Shown one piece after another: positions 37,662 to 47,644 of a stretch of DNA of 64,000 nucleotides. Position numbers and translations under genes: made by a program. Position 1 is the first letter of the stretch. Each line of letters opens with the position of its first letter. This DNA comes from Lysobacteraceae bacterium (GTDB taxonomy: Bacteria > Pseudomonadota > Gammaproteobacteria > Nitrococcales > AK92). The notes beneath the pieces are model-generated. The model was not told the origin of the DNA. It did not search any database and saw only the letters and a program-made list of their open reading frames with translations. The stretch covers positions 62,001 through 126,000 of the forward strand of contig JAAYIK010000025.1 in NCBI GenBank assembly GCA_012523465.1. The letters are read 5' to 3'.

Positions 37662-38451
37662 GGCCGCTACTCCGCAGCATGATGTCCAGGCGAGTCAGCA
37701 GGTCGCGGGTCAGGTGCAGATAGCTCTCGGCGACGTTGGGCAGGGTCAGGTAGATCAGCGCCAGACCACTGGTGATTGCCATCGGGAAGCCGAGCGAAAA
37801 TAGGTTCATCGCCGGCGAGATGCGATTGAGCAAGCCGAAGCAGAACTGCACCAGCATCATGCAAAAGACGACGGGTGCGGCGATCAGCGCCGCTGCCGAC
37901 AGCACCCAGGCGAACGCCCGCAGGATGGTCGCGAAGCCGTCGTAGTACAGGCCGCTACCGATCGGCCAGTGAATGAAGCTCTGGTAGAGAATGCTGGCGA
38001 CGACCAGATGGCCGTCGATTGCGAAGAAAAGTAGCGCCAGCAGGGCGAAATACACCTGGTACAGAATGGGCGAAGCGGAAACCGCGTTCACGGGGTCATT
38101 CACAATCGCCATGCTGAGGCCCATGGGCGTGGCCACCACGCCTCCTACCAGGGTGTAGACGGCGAAGACCAGCTGCAGCGCCAGCCCTAGCAGCAGGCCG
38201 AAGGCGATCTGTTCCAGCGCTGCGGCCAGTCCCTGCAGCGACAGCGGCTCGATGACGGGCGGCAGCGGCAAGGCGCCGGCCAGTCCCAGCGTCAGCGCCA
38301 GGGCGATCACGATGCGGATTCGCACCGACACCGCGCGGTGGCTGAACAGCGGCGCCAGGCTGAGCAGCGCCATGATCCGGCAGAACGGCCACCAGTAGGC
38401 CAGCAGGAACTGCTGCAATTCGGCGAGTTGAAGCAGGGGCTGCTGGCTCAT
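37654..38451 (-). CDS. fliR: flagellar export gate protein FliR
   Basis: 265 residues with six hydrophobic segments in the FliR pattern; FWPFCRIMALLSLAPLFSHRAVSVRIRI-like sequence stands near the N-terminus. It forms the export-gate core with FliP and FliQ. I start at ATG 38451; the GTG 6 bases earlier is possible. Gap to fliQ is 7 bases. Confidence 0.94.
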   Translation of the reverse strand: MSQQPLLQLAELQQFLLAYWWPFCRIMALLSLAPLFSHRAVSVRIRIVIALALTLGLAGALPLPPVIEPLSLQGLAAALEQIAFGLLLGLALQLVFAVYTLVGGVVATPMGLSMAIVNDPVNAVSASPILYQVYFALLALLFFAIDGHLVVASILYQSFIHWPIGSGLYYDGFATILRAFAWVLSAAALIAAPVVFCMMLVQFCFGLLNRISPAMNLFSLGFPMAITSGLALIYLTLPNVAESYLHLTRDLLTRLDIMLRSSGHG

Positions 38452-38458
38452 GGGCACC

Positions 38459-38728
38459 TCAGCCGATCAGGCTGCTGGCCTGGGCGAAGGCCGTCGCGAA
38501 CAAATCGAGCAGCGTGCGCAATATCCAATGGCCGGCTAGGATCAGCATGCCCAGCGTGATCAGCAGCCGCGGCAGGAAGCTCAGCATTTGCTCGTTGATC
38601 TGGGTGGCCGCCTGGAAGATGCTGATCAAGAGGCCGCCCAGCAGGCTGGGCACGATCAGCACGCAGACGATCAGGATGATCACGTAGACGGCGTTGGTGA
38701 CGATGTGGACGGCGGTATCCGGAGTCAT
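38459..38728 (-). CDS. fliQ: flagellar export gate protein FliQ
   Basis: 89 residues, two membrane helices (~15-38 and ~50-75), with the family segments GGLLISIFQAATQINEQMLSF-P and GHWILRTLLDLF. Component of the FliPQR gate. Between fliP and fliR with short spacers. Confidence 0.95.
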   Translation of the reverse strand: MTPDTAVHIVTNAVYVIILIVCVLIVPSLLGGLLISIFQAATQINEQMLSFLPRLLITLGMLILAGHWILRTLLDLFATAFAQASSLIG

Positions 38729-38744
38729 GGCGCGGCCTCCTGCC

Positions 38745-39497
38745 TCAGAAAGGCTGGATGCTGGAGGTGAGTGTGCCCATGAGCAGCGTCCAGCCGTCGA
38801 CCAGCACGAAGACCATCAGCTTGAAGGGCAGCGAGATCATCATGGGCGAGAGCATCATCATGCCCATTGCCATCAGCACGCTGGCCACCACCAGGTCGAT
38901 GACCAGAAACGGCACGAAGATCATGAAGCCGAGCTGGAAAGCGGTTTTCAGCTCGCTCAGCACGAAGGCCGGCAGCAGCAGAGAGAACGGCAGCTGCGAG
39001 ACGTCCTCTGGGACTTCCTCGCCGGCCAGCGCCGCCATGGTCGCCAGTGCCGTCTCGTTGGTCTGGGCCAGCATGAAGCGGCTCAGCGTCTGTTTGCCGG
39101 CGCTGAGAGCCTCCTGAAAGGTGATCTCGTCCTCCTGGAACGGCAGATAAGCCTGGTCGTGGATTTCCAGCCACACCGGCCGCATCACCAGCAGGGTCAT
39201 GATCAGGGCGATGCCGATCAGGACGTTGTTGGGCGGACTTTGCTGCAGCCCCAGCGCTTGGCGCAGTATCGCCAGCACGATGACGAAGCGGGTGAAGGAG
39301 GTCATCATCATCAGCATTGCCGGCAGAAAGCCGAGCAAGGTCATGATGATGAGTATCTGCAGCTTGACGCTGAACTCCTGCCCGTTTGCGGTTTCGTTCA
39401 GGCTGAACAGCGTGATCTCGCTGTTGGCCGCGTGCGCCAGCAGCGGCAGCGAGCCGAGCAGCAGCCCGAGGGCGACGGCGATGCGGCGTTGGGTCAT
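38745..39497 (-). CDS. fliP: flagellar export gate protein FliP
   Basis: 250 residues with a cleavable signal peptide (1-~20, ending LLAHA), as usual for FliP. FliP signatures are visible: MMTSFTRFVIVLAILRQALGLQQSPPNNVLIGIAL, and the last third FVLSELKTAFQLGFMIFVPFLVIDLVVASVLMAMGMMMLSP. It starts at ATG 39497, overlapping the fliN stop by 4 bases. The fliO gene that normally separates fliN and fliP is absent. Confidence 0.96.
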   Translation of the reverse strand: MTQRRIAVALGLLLGSLPLLAHAANSEITLFSLNETANGQEFSVKLQILIIMTLLGFLPAMLMMMTSFTRFVIVLAILRQALGLQQSPPNNVLIGIALIMTLLVMRPVWLEIHDQAYLPFQEDEITFQEALSAGKQTLSRFMLAQTNETALATMAALAGEEVPEDVSQLPFSLLLPAFVLSELKTAFQLGFMIFVPFLVIDLVVASVLMAMGMMMLSPMMISLPFKLMVFVLVDGWTLLMGTLTSSIQPF

Positions 39498-39865
39498 GCA
39501 GTCAGGTCGCTGAGACTGGCGCCGCACAGCTCGACGATGCGCAGGCCGTAGTTGCCGTTCATCACCACGACCTCGGCCTTAGCGAACAGGGCGCCGTTAA
39601 CCTTCACGTCCAGCGGCTCGCCGGCCAGCTTGTCCAGCACGATGACGCTGTTGACGTCGGCCTCCATCAGATCCTTCAGCGGAATCTCCACGGAGGCGAC
39701 TTCCAACGTCACCCGGACCGGGATCTTGCCGAAGAAGCTAAGGCTTTGCTGCGGTGCCGGCGCTGCGGGCGCGGCGGCTTCCTCCTCCGCTGCGTCCGCC
39801 TCCAGGCTCAGCTCGCCTTCATCGAGCAGGCTGTCCAATGCGTTATCGGAGATCTCGGCGTTCAT
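39494..39865 (-). CDS. fliN: flagellar switch protein FliN
   Basis: 123 residues. An acidic Ala-rich linker separates a short N-terminal segment from the SpoA domain (residues ~48-123: VRVTLEVASVEIPLKDLMEADVNSVIVLDKLAGEPLDVKVNG), which builds the C-ring. The N-terminus ISDNALDSLLDEGEL resembles the CheY-binding segment (EIDALL) normally found in FliM or FliY. Start and stop overlap the neighbours by 4 bases, so translation is coupled to fliM and fliP. Confidence 0.93.
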   Translation of the reverse strand: MNAEISDNALDSLLDEGELSLEADAAEEEAAAPAAPAPQQSLSFFGKIPVRVTLEVASVEIPLKDLMEADVNSVIVLDKLAGEPLDVKVNGALFAKAEVVVMNGNYGLRIVELCGASLSDLTA

Positions 39866-40707
39866 GAGGATGTCACGCTTTCCAGTGAAGTGAGATAGAG
39901 GGCGCCGTTCTCCTCGAAGATGGCGCCACGGAAAAGGGTTTGCTGGTTAATGCGAACCTCGTAGCGCTCCAGCGGACGGAGCACTAGGATGTCTCCCGGC
40001 TCCAGCTCTAGCACCTGCGACAGCGGCATTTCGGTGTCGACGATCACGCAATCGAGTCGGACCGGTAGCTGCTTGAGGCTTGCCTCTACCGCCGCGTTGC
40101 CGTGCGCGGAAGGCGCGGGCCGATCCAGGCTACCGAGCAGCGCATCCACCGCGTCCGCGTCCAGGTGGATTCCCATGGTGGCCCTGGCGTTGCCGTCGTG
40201 GCAGAGAAAGCCGAACTCGGCGACGTACTCCCAGCTGACCTGCTGATAGTCGTTCTCGTATTCGCGGATGTCCTCGATGCCATTGCCCGCCAGCATGGCG
40301 CGGATGAACAGATCGACGATGCGCTTGCCGAGCCGGTTGCGCAGCCGCTGTTCCGAGACGGTGGGCGGAGGGATCTCGGCGCGCGGCGTGCCGCTGCCGC
40401 CGTAGTAGCTTTCCAGCGCCTCCACGAGCAGGCGACGGTCGATGGAAAAGCCGATCTTTCCCAGCTCGGTCTGAAAGATGCAGTTGGCTTGCTGTCCGTA
40501 TCGATCGTGGACCTTGACGGTGTCAGGATCGATGTTGATACGATAATTCTTCAGGAAAAAGTCGCTGAAAAGCCGCGGATTCTTGCTCGCCGCTTCCTGA
40601 ATCAGGCTGGGAATCTTGTGATAGTTCCTGCCGAGGTTGTGCGGTTTCAGGATGGTCAGAGAATCGACTGGCACATTGTGAAATATTTTCTTCTGCTGAG
40701 TGGCCAT
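39862..40707 (-). CDS. fliM: flagellar switch protein FliM, short lateral type
   Basis: 281 residues, shorter than usual FliM (~320-335). The middle domain is weakly conserved, and the C-terminal SpoA domain carries LPVRLDCVIVDTEMPLSQVLELEPGDILVLR. The N-terminus (MATQQKKIFHNVPVDSLTI) lacks the LSQ-EIDALL CheY-binding peptide of canonical FliM. This matches FliM from lateral/Flag-2 systems. It is the first gene of the seven-gene minus-strand operon, and a sigma54 element lies ~100 bases upstream. The start at ATG 40707 has GGAGG-like sequence before it (AGGAGGCATTC on the minus strand). Confidence 0.9.
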   Translation of the reverse strand: MATQQKKIFHNVPVDSLTILKPHNLGRNYHKIPSLIQEAASKNPRLFSDFFLKNYRINIDPDTVKVHDRYGQQANCIFQTELGKIGFSIDRRLLVEALESYYGGSGTPRAEIPPPTVSEQRLRNRLGKRIVDLFIRAMLAGNGIEDIREYENDYQQVSWEYVAEFGFLCHDGNARATMGIHLDADAVDALLGSLDRPAPSAHGNAAVEASLKQLPVRLDCVIVDTEMPLSQVLELEPGDILVLRPLERYEVRINQQTLFRGAIFEENGALYLTSLESVTSS

Positions 40708-40814
40708 GTCATGAATGCCTCCTGATCCAGCGGATGCCCTCCGCCACGCCTCCATTCCTTTGACGCAGAAGTTGGTCTGCTGCCAGTTCTACTCCGAACC
40801 TTCTCCATTCCCCC

Positions 40815-40829
40815 GCACCAAGATAGCCA
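40815..40829 (-). promoter_or_regulatory. sigma54 (-24/-12) promoter of the fliM operon
   Basis: On the minus strand TGGCTAT-N4-GTGC has GG and GC separated by exactly 10 bases. Predicted start near 40804, leader ~97 bases to fliM. The -12 box is GTGC, the same variant as at flgB. LafK is the expected activator. Confidence 0.6.
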
Positions 40830-40894
40830 GGCGACTGGCTGGAAAGAGCAGGGACAGTGTAGGCAGGCGCGAGTCGAGGATTAAATCAAGAGTT

Positions 40895-40933
40895 ATTAAT
40901 AGTCGTCAGAAAGACTTTTTGACGGCTATTGAT
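40895..40933. repeat. imperfect 14-bp palindrome between the fliM and lafK operons
   Basis: Arms ATTAATAGTCGTCA and TGACGGCTATTGAT match at 12 of 14 positions (both exceptions can pair as G-U in RNA), with an 11-nt loop. It lies in a strikingly AT-rich patch of the 422-base divergent region 40708-41129, 66-104 bases upstream of the fliM -24 element. It may be an operator for an unidentified regulator of the master lafK gene. Confidence 0.6.
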
Positions 40934-41129
40934 AGTTATTTAGCGCCGATCTGTGGGTTCAGGTCTGGATCTTTGCTAGCGTGCGTGACATTTAGAAGCG
41001 CAGGGCGGTTTGAGCTGGTTTTCTCCCGTGCTTGCAGAGGCAAGACGACCAAGCAAAAGCGTTCATTAAGCGATTTGCAGCGACGAATGCTTGAGTCGAC
41101 ACGGAGCTGCCTTAGTGAAAAGCAAGTAG

Positions 41130-42536
<1,407 letters not shown>

Positions 42537-42558
42537 ACCATTAGGGAAGACACGGCCT

Positions 42559-42882
42559 ATGAATTCGATCACGCAGCTGCAACAGGAAATGCTGAGCCGC
42601 ATGCAGCAGTTGACCGCCCTCGCCGAGGGCCGGCCGGCCCAGGCGATGGTCAAGGCTCAGGAAGAGAGGCTGAGCCAGTCGTTCGCGGCCGTACTGCGGG
42701 CCATCGACGACCAGCAGCACAAGGCCGACGCGGCGATGGCGGCGGTTTCGAAAGGCGAGAGCGACGATCTGGTCGGCGCCATGGTGACCAGCATGCGTGC
42801 CAGCATTTCGTTCTCCGCCCTGGTGCAGGTCCGCAACAAGCTGGCCACCGCCTTCGACGACATCATGCGCATGCCGCTGTAG
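42559..42882 (+). CDS. fliE: flagellar rod-MS ring junction protein FliE
   Basis: 107 residues, small helical protein with the C-terminal FliE pattern SMRASISFSALVQVRNKLATAFDDIMRMPL. It links the MS ring (FliF) to the rod. It starts at ATG 42559 with GGGAAGA upstream, and fliF follows after 20 bases. Confidence 0.94.
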   Translation: MNSITQLQQEMLSRMQQLTALAEGRPAQAMVKAQEERLSQSFAAVLRAIDDQQHKADAAMAAVSKGESDDLVGAMVTSMRASISFSALVQVRNKLATAFDDIMRMPL

Positions 42883-42902
42883 CCCAGCAAGAGAGCTAAA
42901 CC

Positions 42903-44555
42903 GTGCTGCAACGACTCAAAGATTGGCTGGCGGAACGGGAACTGAAGCTGGACCCGTGGCTGGGGCTGCTCGGCATGGCGGTGCTGGCAGCCCTGCTGGC
43001 CTTAGCGGTGGGCTTTTATCTTTGGCGCGACAACCAGGCGCACCGGCCCCTGTACGGCGCCGGTGAGGCATTCCCCGTGGCCGAGGTGATGCAGGTGCTG
43101 GAGGCCGAAGGCGTGCCCTACCGGGTGCATCCGCAAAGCGGCCAGATCCTGGTGCCGGAAGGCCAGCTGGCACGGGCGCGCATGCTGCTGGCGGCCAAGG
43201 GCGTGCAGGTCTCGCTGCCGGCCGGCTACGAACTGTTCGACAAGGACGAGCCGCTGGGCACCAGCCAGTTCGTGCAGAACGTCCGGCTCAAGCGCAGCCT
43301 GGAGGGCGAGCTGGCGCGCACCATCATGGCGCTCAAGGGCGTCGAGCAGGCGCGGGTGCACATCGCCCAGGAGGAAACTGGCTCCTTTGTGGTGGCCCGG
43401 CGCGCGCCGGCCAAGGCCTCCGTCATGCTGCAGCTGGCCCCTGGCTACCGGCTCAAGCCGGAGCAGGTCGGCGCCATCGTCAATCTGGTCGCCAACAGCG
43501 TGCCGCAGCTCAAGCCCGAGGACGTCAGCGTGGTCGACCAATACGGCACGCTGCTGTCGCGCGGCATCGACGGCTGGGGCGGGCCGGCCCATAACTGGCA
43601 GGTGGTGGATGACTACCAGCGCAAGGTGGTCGCCAACATCGAAGAGGTGCTGGCGCCGGTGGTCGGACCCGGTAACTTTCGGGTCAGCGTGGCTGCCAAC
43701 ATCGACCTCAGCCAGCGGGAAGAGACCCTGCAGACTCTGGGCGAGGAGCCGCGGCTGCGCAGCGAGGTGCTGCGCAGCGAGAGCAGCCTGGATCAGCTGG
43801 CGCTGGGCGTGCCGGGTTCGCTGAGCAACCTGCCGGTGGCAGCGCCGCAGCAGGCGGAAGGTGACGAGGAAGGCGGGGCGCCGACCGCGACCGCACCGAC
43901 CTCGGTGCGCAACGAGTCGACCCGCCAGCTGGATTATGACCAGCGTATCACCCACATCCGCTACCCCGGCTTCGAGCTGCGGCAGCAGAGCATCGCCGTA
44001 GTCCTGAACGCCGCTAGCGCACCGGAAGGCGGCTGGAGCGAGGAAGCGCGGGCGGAGCTGGAGGCCGCCATCCGTAGCGCCGCCGGCTTCAACGCCGAGC
44101 GCGGCGACCTGCTGACGCTGACCGTTCTGCCTTTCGCGCCGGTGCAAATTCCCGTCGAGGAAGTGCGCTGGTGGGAGAACCAGCACGTGCACTCGCTGCT
44201 CAAGCTTGGCCTGGCCGGCCTGCTCGGCCTGCTGCTGGTGCTGCTCGTGCTGCGACCGGCAGTGCGGCAGCTCATCGCCAGCGCCAACGGCGCTGCGGCG
44301 CTGCCGGGGGTGGACGAGGACCGACAGGCGCTGTTGTCCCAGGAAGCGCTGCCGGCGCTGACCGGTAGCAGCAGCAAGACGCCTTTCAGCGAGTCGAATC
44401 CACTGGCCGAAATCAGTCTGCCGGAGCCGGGCAGCGGCCTGGAAAAGCAGATCGAGCATCTGCAGATGCTGGCCATGCGCGAGCCTGAGCGGGTTTCCGA
44501 AGTCATCAAACGTTGGATAGGACGCAATGAAAGAGACCTCAACCCGGCCGGGTGA
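42903..44555 (+). CDS. fliF: flagellar MS-ring protein FliF
   Basis: 550 residues. Membrane helices lie at ~20-40 and ~435-455, with the periplasmic YscJ/FliF ring domains between them (GVPYRVHPQSGQILVPEGQLARARMLLAAKGV...). The C-terminal cytoplasmic tail, which binds FliG, ends SEVIKRWIGRNERDLNPAG. The GTG start follows fliE closely, and the 3' end overlaps fliG by 29 bases, giving translational coupling. Confidence 0.95.
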   Translation: MLQRLKDWLAERELKLDPWLGLLGMAVLAALLALAVGFYLWRDNQAHRPLYGAGEAFPVAEVMQVLEAEGVPYRVHPQSGQILVPEGQLARARMLLAAKGVQVSLPAGYELFDKDEPLGTSQFVQNVRLKRSLEGELARTIMALKGVEQARVHIAQEETGSFVVARRAPAKASVMLQLAPGYRLKPEQVGAIVNLVANSVPQLKPEDVSVVDQYGTLLSRGIDGWGGPAHNWQVVDDYQRKVVANIEEVLAPVVGPGNFRVSVAANIDLSQREETLQTLGEEPRLRSEVLRSESSLDQLALGVPGSLSNLPVAAPQQAEGDEEGGAPTATAPTSVRNESTRQLDYDQRITHIRYPGFELRQQSIAVVLNAASAPEGGWSEEARAELEAAIRSAAGFNAERGDLLTLTVLPFAPVQIPVEEVRWWENQHVHSLLKLGLAGLLGLLLVLLVLRPAVRQLIASANGAAALPGVDEDRQALLSQEALPALTGSSSKTPFSESNPLAEISLPEPGSGLEKQIEHLQMLAMREPERVSEVIKRWIGRNERDLNPAG

Positions 44556-45594
44556 CGACCGCAGGGCGGCCGCCAAGGAGCTTCGGACAGTCTCGGCACA
44601 GCTGCGCGCGGTAAGCTCGCTGGAGCAGGCCGCCATACTCATGCTGAGCATGGGCGACGAGGCCTCCGCCGAGGTGCTCAAACACTTCTCGCGGGAGGAG
44701 ATCATCAGCATCAGCCAGGCCATGGCGCGGCTGAGCAATGTCAAGCTGCCCCTGGTCTCCGAGGTCATCAGCCGCTTCTTCGAGGAATACAAGGAGCAAA
44801 GCAGCATCCGCGGCGCCTCCCGCGGCTATCTCCAGGAGATGCTGAGCAAGGCCCTAGGCAGCGAGATCACCCGCAGCCTGCTCGACAGCATTTATGGCGA
44901 GGAAATCCGTGCCAAGATGAGCCGTCTGGAGTGGGTCGACCCCAAGCAGTTCGCGGCGTTGCTGGAGCAGGAACATATCCAGATGCAGGCGGTCATCCTG
45001 GCGTTCCTGCCGCCCGGCATGGCGACCGAGGTGCTGGAAGCCATGCCGCCTGAGCGCCAGGACGAGCTGCTTTACCGCATCGCCAATCTCGACGAGATCA
45101 GCAACGAGGTGATCGCCGAGCTGGAGCAGCTGGTCGATCGCAGCCTGGCCGTCCTCACCACGCAGGGGTCGCGGGTGCACGGCGTCAAGCAGGTGGCGGA
45201 CATCATGAACCGCTACAAGGGCGACCGCGACCAGATGTTCGAGCTGCTGCGGGCGCGCGACAAGGAGCTGGTCGAAAACATCGAAGACCACATGTACGAC
45301 TTCTTCATCCTCTCGCGCCAGCCCGAGGAAGTGCTGCGCACCCTGCTGGAGGTCATTCCGCTGGACGAATGGGCGGTGGCGCTCAAGGGCGCTGAGCCGG
45401 AGCTGGTGCGGGCCATCCACGGTGCCATGCCCAGGCGGCAGATCCAGCAGCTGGAGGCGATCAACCGGCGCCAGGGCCCGGTGCCAGTCAGCCGGGTCGA
45501 ACAGGTGCGCAAGGACATCATGGCCATTGCCCGCGAAATGGCCGCCCAGGGAGAGCTGCAGCTGCAGCTATACCGCGAGAAGACGGTCAGCTGA
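44527..45594 (+). CDS. fliG: flagellar switch protein FliG
   Basis: 355 residues. The FliF-binding N-terminal domain (AAILMLSMGDEASAEVLKHFSREEI) comes first. The EHPQ-type position reads EQEHIQMQAVILAFLPPGMATEVL. The torque-generating C-domain has the charged helix LVENIEDHMYDFFILSRQPEEVLRTLLEVIPLDEWAVALKGA. It couples stator force to rotation. The terminal stretch after residue 340 is ordinary. It precedes fliH by 12 bases. Confidence 0.95.
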   Translation: MKETSTRPGDDRRAAAKELRTVSAQLRAVSSLEQAAILMLSMGDEASAEVLKHFSREEIISISQAMARLSNVKLPLVSEVISRFFEEYKEQSSIRGASRGYLQEMLSKALGSEITRSLLDSIYGEEIRAKMSRLEWVDPKQFAALLEQEHIQMQAVILAFLPPGMATEVLEAMPPERQDELLYRIANLDEISNEVIAELEQLVDRSLAVLTTQGSRVHGVKQVADIMNRYKGDRDQMFELLRARDKELVENIEDHMYDFFILSRQPEEVLRTLLEVIPLDEWAVALKGAEPELVRAIHGAMPRRQIQQLEAINRRQGPVPVSRVEQVRKDIMAIAREMAAQGELQLQLYREKTVS

Positions 45595-45606
45595 GTGTTC
45601 TGAGCG

Positions 45607-46314
45607 ATGGGCGTCAAGATCATCAAAGGTGGCGCGCCGGGATGGCGCCCCTTCCTCTTCCCGCCCCGCCCCAGCGCGCTGGTGGCCGAGCTGGAAGCGG
45701 CTGCCGCGGCCAACAGTTCCGCCGCCTTGCAGAAGGCGATTTCCGACGGCTACCAGGAAGGACTAGAGCGGGGCTATCAGGAAGGGCTGGAGCAAGGACG
45801 GCAGGAGGGACGCAGCCAGGCCTTCGAGCAAGGCCTGCAGCAAGGGTTGCAGCAGGGCTTGGAGGAAGGGCGGCGGGAAGGCAGGCAGGAATTCGAGCAG
45901 CTTGCTCGCCGGCTGGAGCAGGTCATCGAAAGCTTCGAGGAGTTTCGCCGGCACTACGAGCGGGCGCGGCGGGAAGAGCTGCTGGAGCTGGTGCGCAAGG
46001 TCTCGCAGCAGGTCATCCGCTGCGAACTGACCCTGCATCCTGCCCAGCTGCTGACGCTGGCCGAGGAGGCGCTGGCGACCATGCCGGGCGACCAGGAGGA
46101 CGTGCGCATCCTGCTCAACCCCGAGGAGTACGCCCGCATTAAGGACGTCGCCGCCGAGCGTGCCGCCAACTGGCGGCTGGTGCCGGACGAGCGGCTGCCA
46201 CTAGGGGAGTGCCGGGTGGTCACCGCCCACGCCGAGGCCGACATCGGCTGTCAGCAGCGGCTGGATTCCTGCATGGAGACGCTCAAGGAGCATCTACTGA
46301 CCGAGGAGGCCTGA
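45607..46314 (+). CDS. fliH: flagellar export ATPase regulator FliH
   Basis: 235 residues. Residues ~45-95 are an uninterrupted run of GxxxG-type repeats (GYQEGLERGYQEGLEQG..., GLQQGLQQGLEEGRREG), the hallmark helix of FliH. The FliI-binding C-terminal domain follows, with VISR-like LRKVSQQVIRCELTLHPAQL. It tethers and restrains the ATPase at the export gate. It ends one base before fliI. Confidence 0.93.
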   Translation: MGVKIIKGGAPGWRPFLFPPRPSALVAELEAAAAANSSAALQKAISDGYQEGLERGYQEGLEQGRQEGRSQAFEQGLQQGLQQGLEEGRREGRQEFEQLARRLEQVIESFEEFRRHYERARREELLELVRKVSQQVIRCELTLHPAQLLTLAEEALATMPGDQEDVRILLNPEEYARIKDVAAERAANWRLVPDERLPLGECRVVTAHAEADIGCQQRLDSCMETLKEHLLTEEA

Positions 46315-46315
46315 G

Positions 46316-47641
46316 GTGACGGCGTCTGCACCGTTCAAGCTGGATGCGGCCTTGCGCTCGCTGGAGAACGTGCAGTTGGCGAAGGTCAGCGGCCGCCTGG
46401 TGCGCCTGTCCGGCCTGCTGCTGGAAAGCCTGGGCTGCCAGCGCACCACCGGCCAGCGCTGCTACGTGGAAGCTGCCGACGGCACCCTGCTGGAAGCCCA
46501 GGTGGTAGGCTTCAACCGCGACATCACCTATCTCATGCCATTCAAGAAGCCGGTGGGGCTTGCCCCCGGCTGCCGGGTGTTCCCGGCCCCGGACCAGGTC
46601 AAGCTGCGCATCGGCCCATCCTGGCTGGGCCGGGTGGTTAACGGCCTCGGCGAACCGCTGGACGATCTGGGGCCGCTGGGTGGCAGCGATCCGCTGCCTG
46701 CCCAGCTGCCGACCATCAACCCACTCAAGCGCAAGCCGGTGACCGAGCCGCTGGATGTCGGCGTGCGCGCCATCAACGCCCTGCTCACGATAGGCAAGGG
46801 CCAGCGGGTGGGGTTGTTCGCCGGCTCCGGGGTCGGCAAGAGCGTGCTGCTCGGCATGATCACCCGCTATACCAAGGCCGACGTGGTGGTGGTCGGGCTG
46901 ATCGGCGAGCGCGGCCGCGAGGTGCAGGAATTCATCTACTACTCCCTGGGACCCGAGGGCTTGAAGAAGGCCGTGGTGGTGGTGGCGCCGGCCAACGAAT
47001 CGCCGCTGATGCGCCTCAAGGCGGCCGAGCTTTGCCACAGCATCGCCGCCTATTACCGCGACCAAGGCAAGCACGTGCTGCTGCTGATGGACTCCTTGAC
47101 CCGCTACGCCATGGCGCAGCGCGAGATCGCGCTGGCGCTGGGCGAGCCACCAGCGACCAAGGGTTATCCGCCGTCGGTGTTCGGCCTGCTGCCGGAGCTA
47201 GTGGAGAGTGCCGGTAACGGCGAAAGCGATCAGGGCAGCCTGAGCGCCCTGTACACTGTGCTGGCCGAGGGCGACGATCAGCAGGATCCCATCGCCGATG
47301 CCGCCCGCGCCATTCTCGACGGCCACATCGTGCTGTCGCGCCGGCTGGCCGAGCAGGGTCACTATCCGGCCATCGACATCGGCGCTTCGGTCAGCCGCTG
47401 CATGAACCAGGTCAGCCGGCCGGAGCACCTGCGGGCGGCGCGCCGTATCAAGGAGCTCTACAGCAGCTACGAGAAGATCAAGGAGCTGATTCCATTGGGC
47501 GGCTACACCCCGGGGGCCGACGAGAAGACCGACCAGGCGGTGCGCCTGGCGTCGGCGATCGAGCGTTTCCTGCGCCAGGACGTCGACGAGGGCGCCGAGC
47601 TGGGGGAGAGCATCGCCGCCATGCAGCGCATCCTGGAGTAA
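46316..47641 (+). CDS. fliI: flagellar export ATPase FliI
   Basis: 441 residues, F1-like ATPase. Walker A is AGSGVGKS around residue 173. The family signature is seen near YPPSVFGLLPELVESAGN and GGYTPGADEKTDQAV. It energises unfolding of export substrates with FliH and FliJ. GTG start at 46316. The stop is 3 bases before fliJ. Confidence 0.96.
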   Translation: MTASAPFKLDAALRSLENVQLAKVSGRLVRLSGLLLESLGCQRTTGQRCYVEAADGTLLEAQVVGFNRDITYLMPFKKPVGLAPGCRVFPAPDQVKLRIGPSWLGRVVNGLGEPLDDLGPLGGSDPLPAQLPTINPLKRKPVTEPLDVGVRAINALLTIGKGQRVGLFAGSGVGKSVLLGMITRYTKADVVVVGLIGERGREVQEFIYYSLGPEGLKKAVVVVAPANESPLMRLKAAELCHSIAAYYRDQGKHVLLLMDSLTRYAMAQREIALALGEPPATKGYPPSVFGLLPELVESAGNGESDQGSLSALYTVLAEGDDQQDPIADAARAILDGHIVLSRRLAEQGHYPAIDIGASVSRCMNQVSRPEHLRAARRIKELYSSYEKIKELIPLGGYTPGADEKTDQAVRLASAIERFLRQDVDEGAELGESIAAMQRILE

Positions 47642-47644
47642 ACC

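Noticed and set aside
40966-40980. TGGATCT-N4-TAGC as a sigma54 promoter for lafK
   Set aside because: GG to GC spacing is 10 but the -12 box is poor and the position would leave a ~138-base leader; not convincing.
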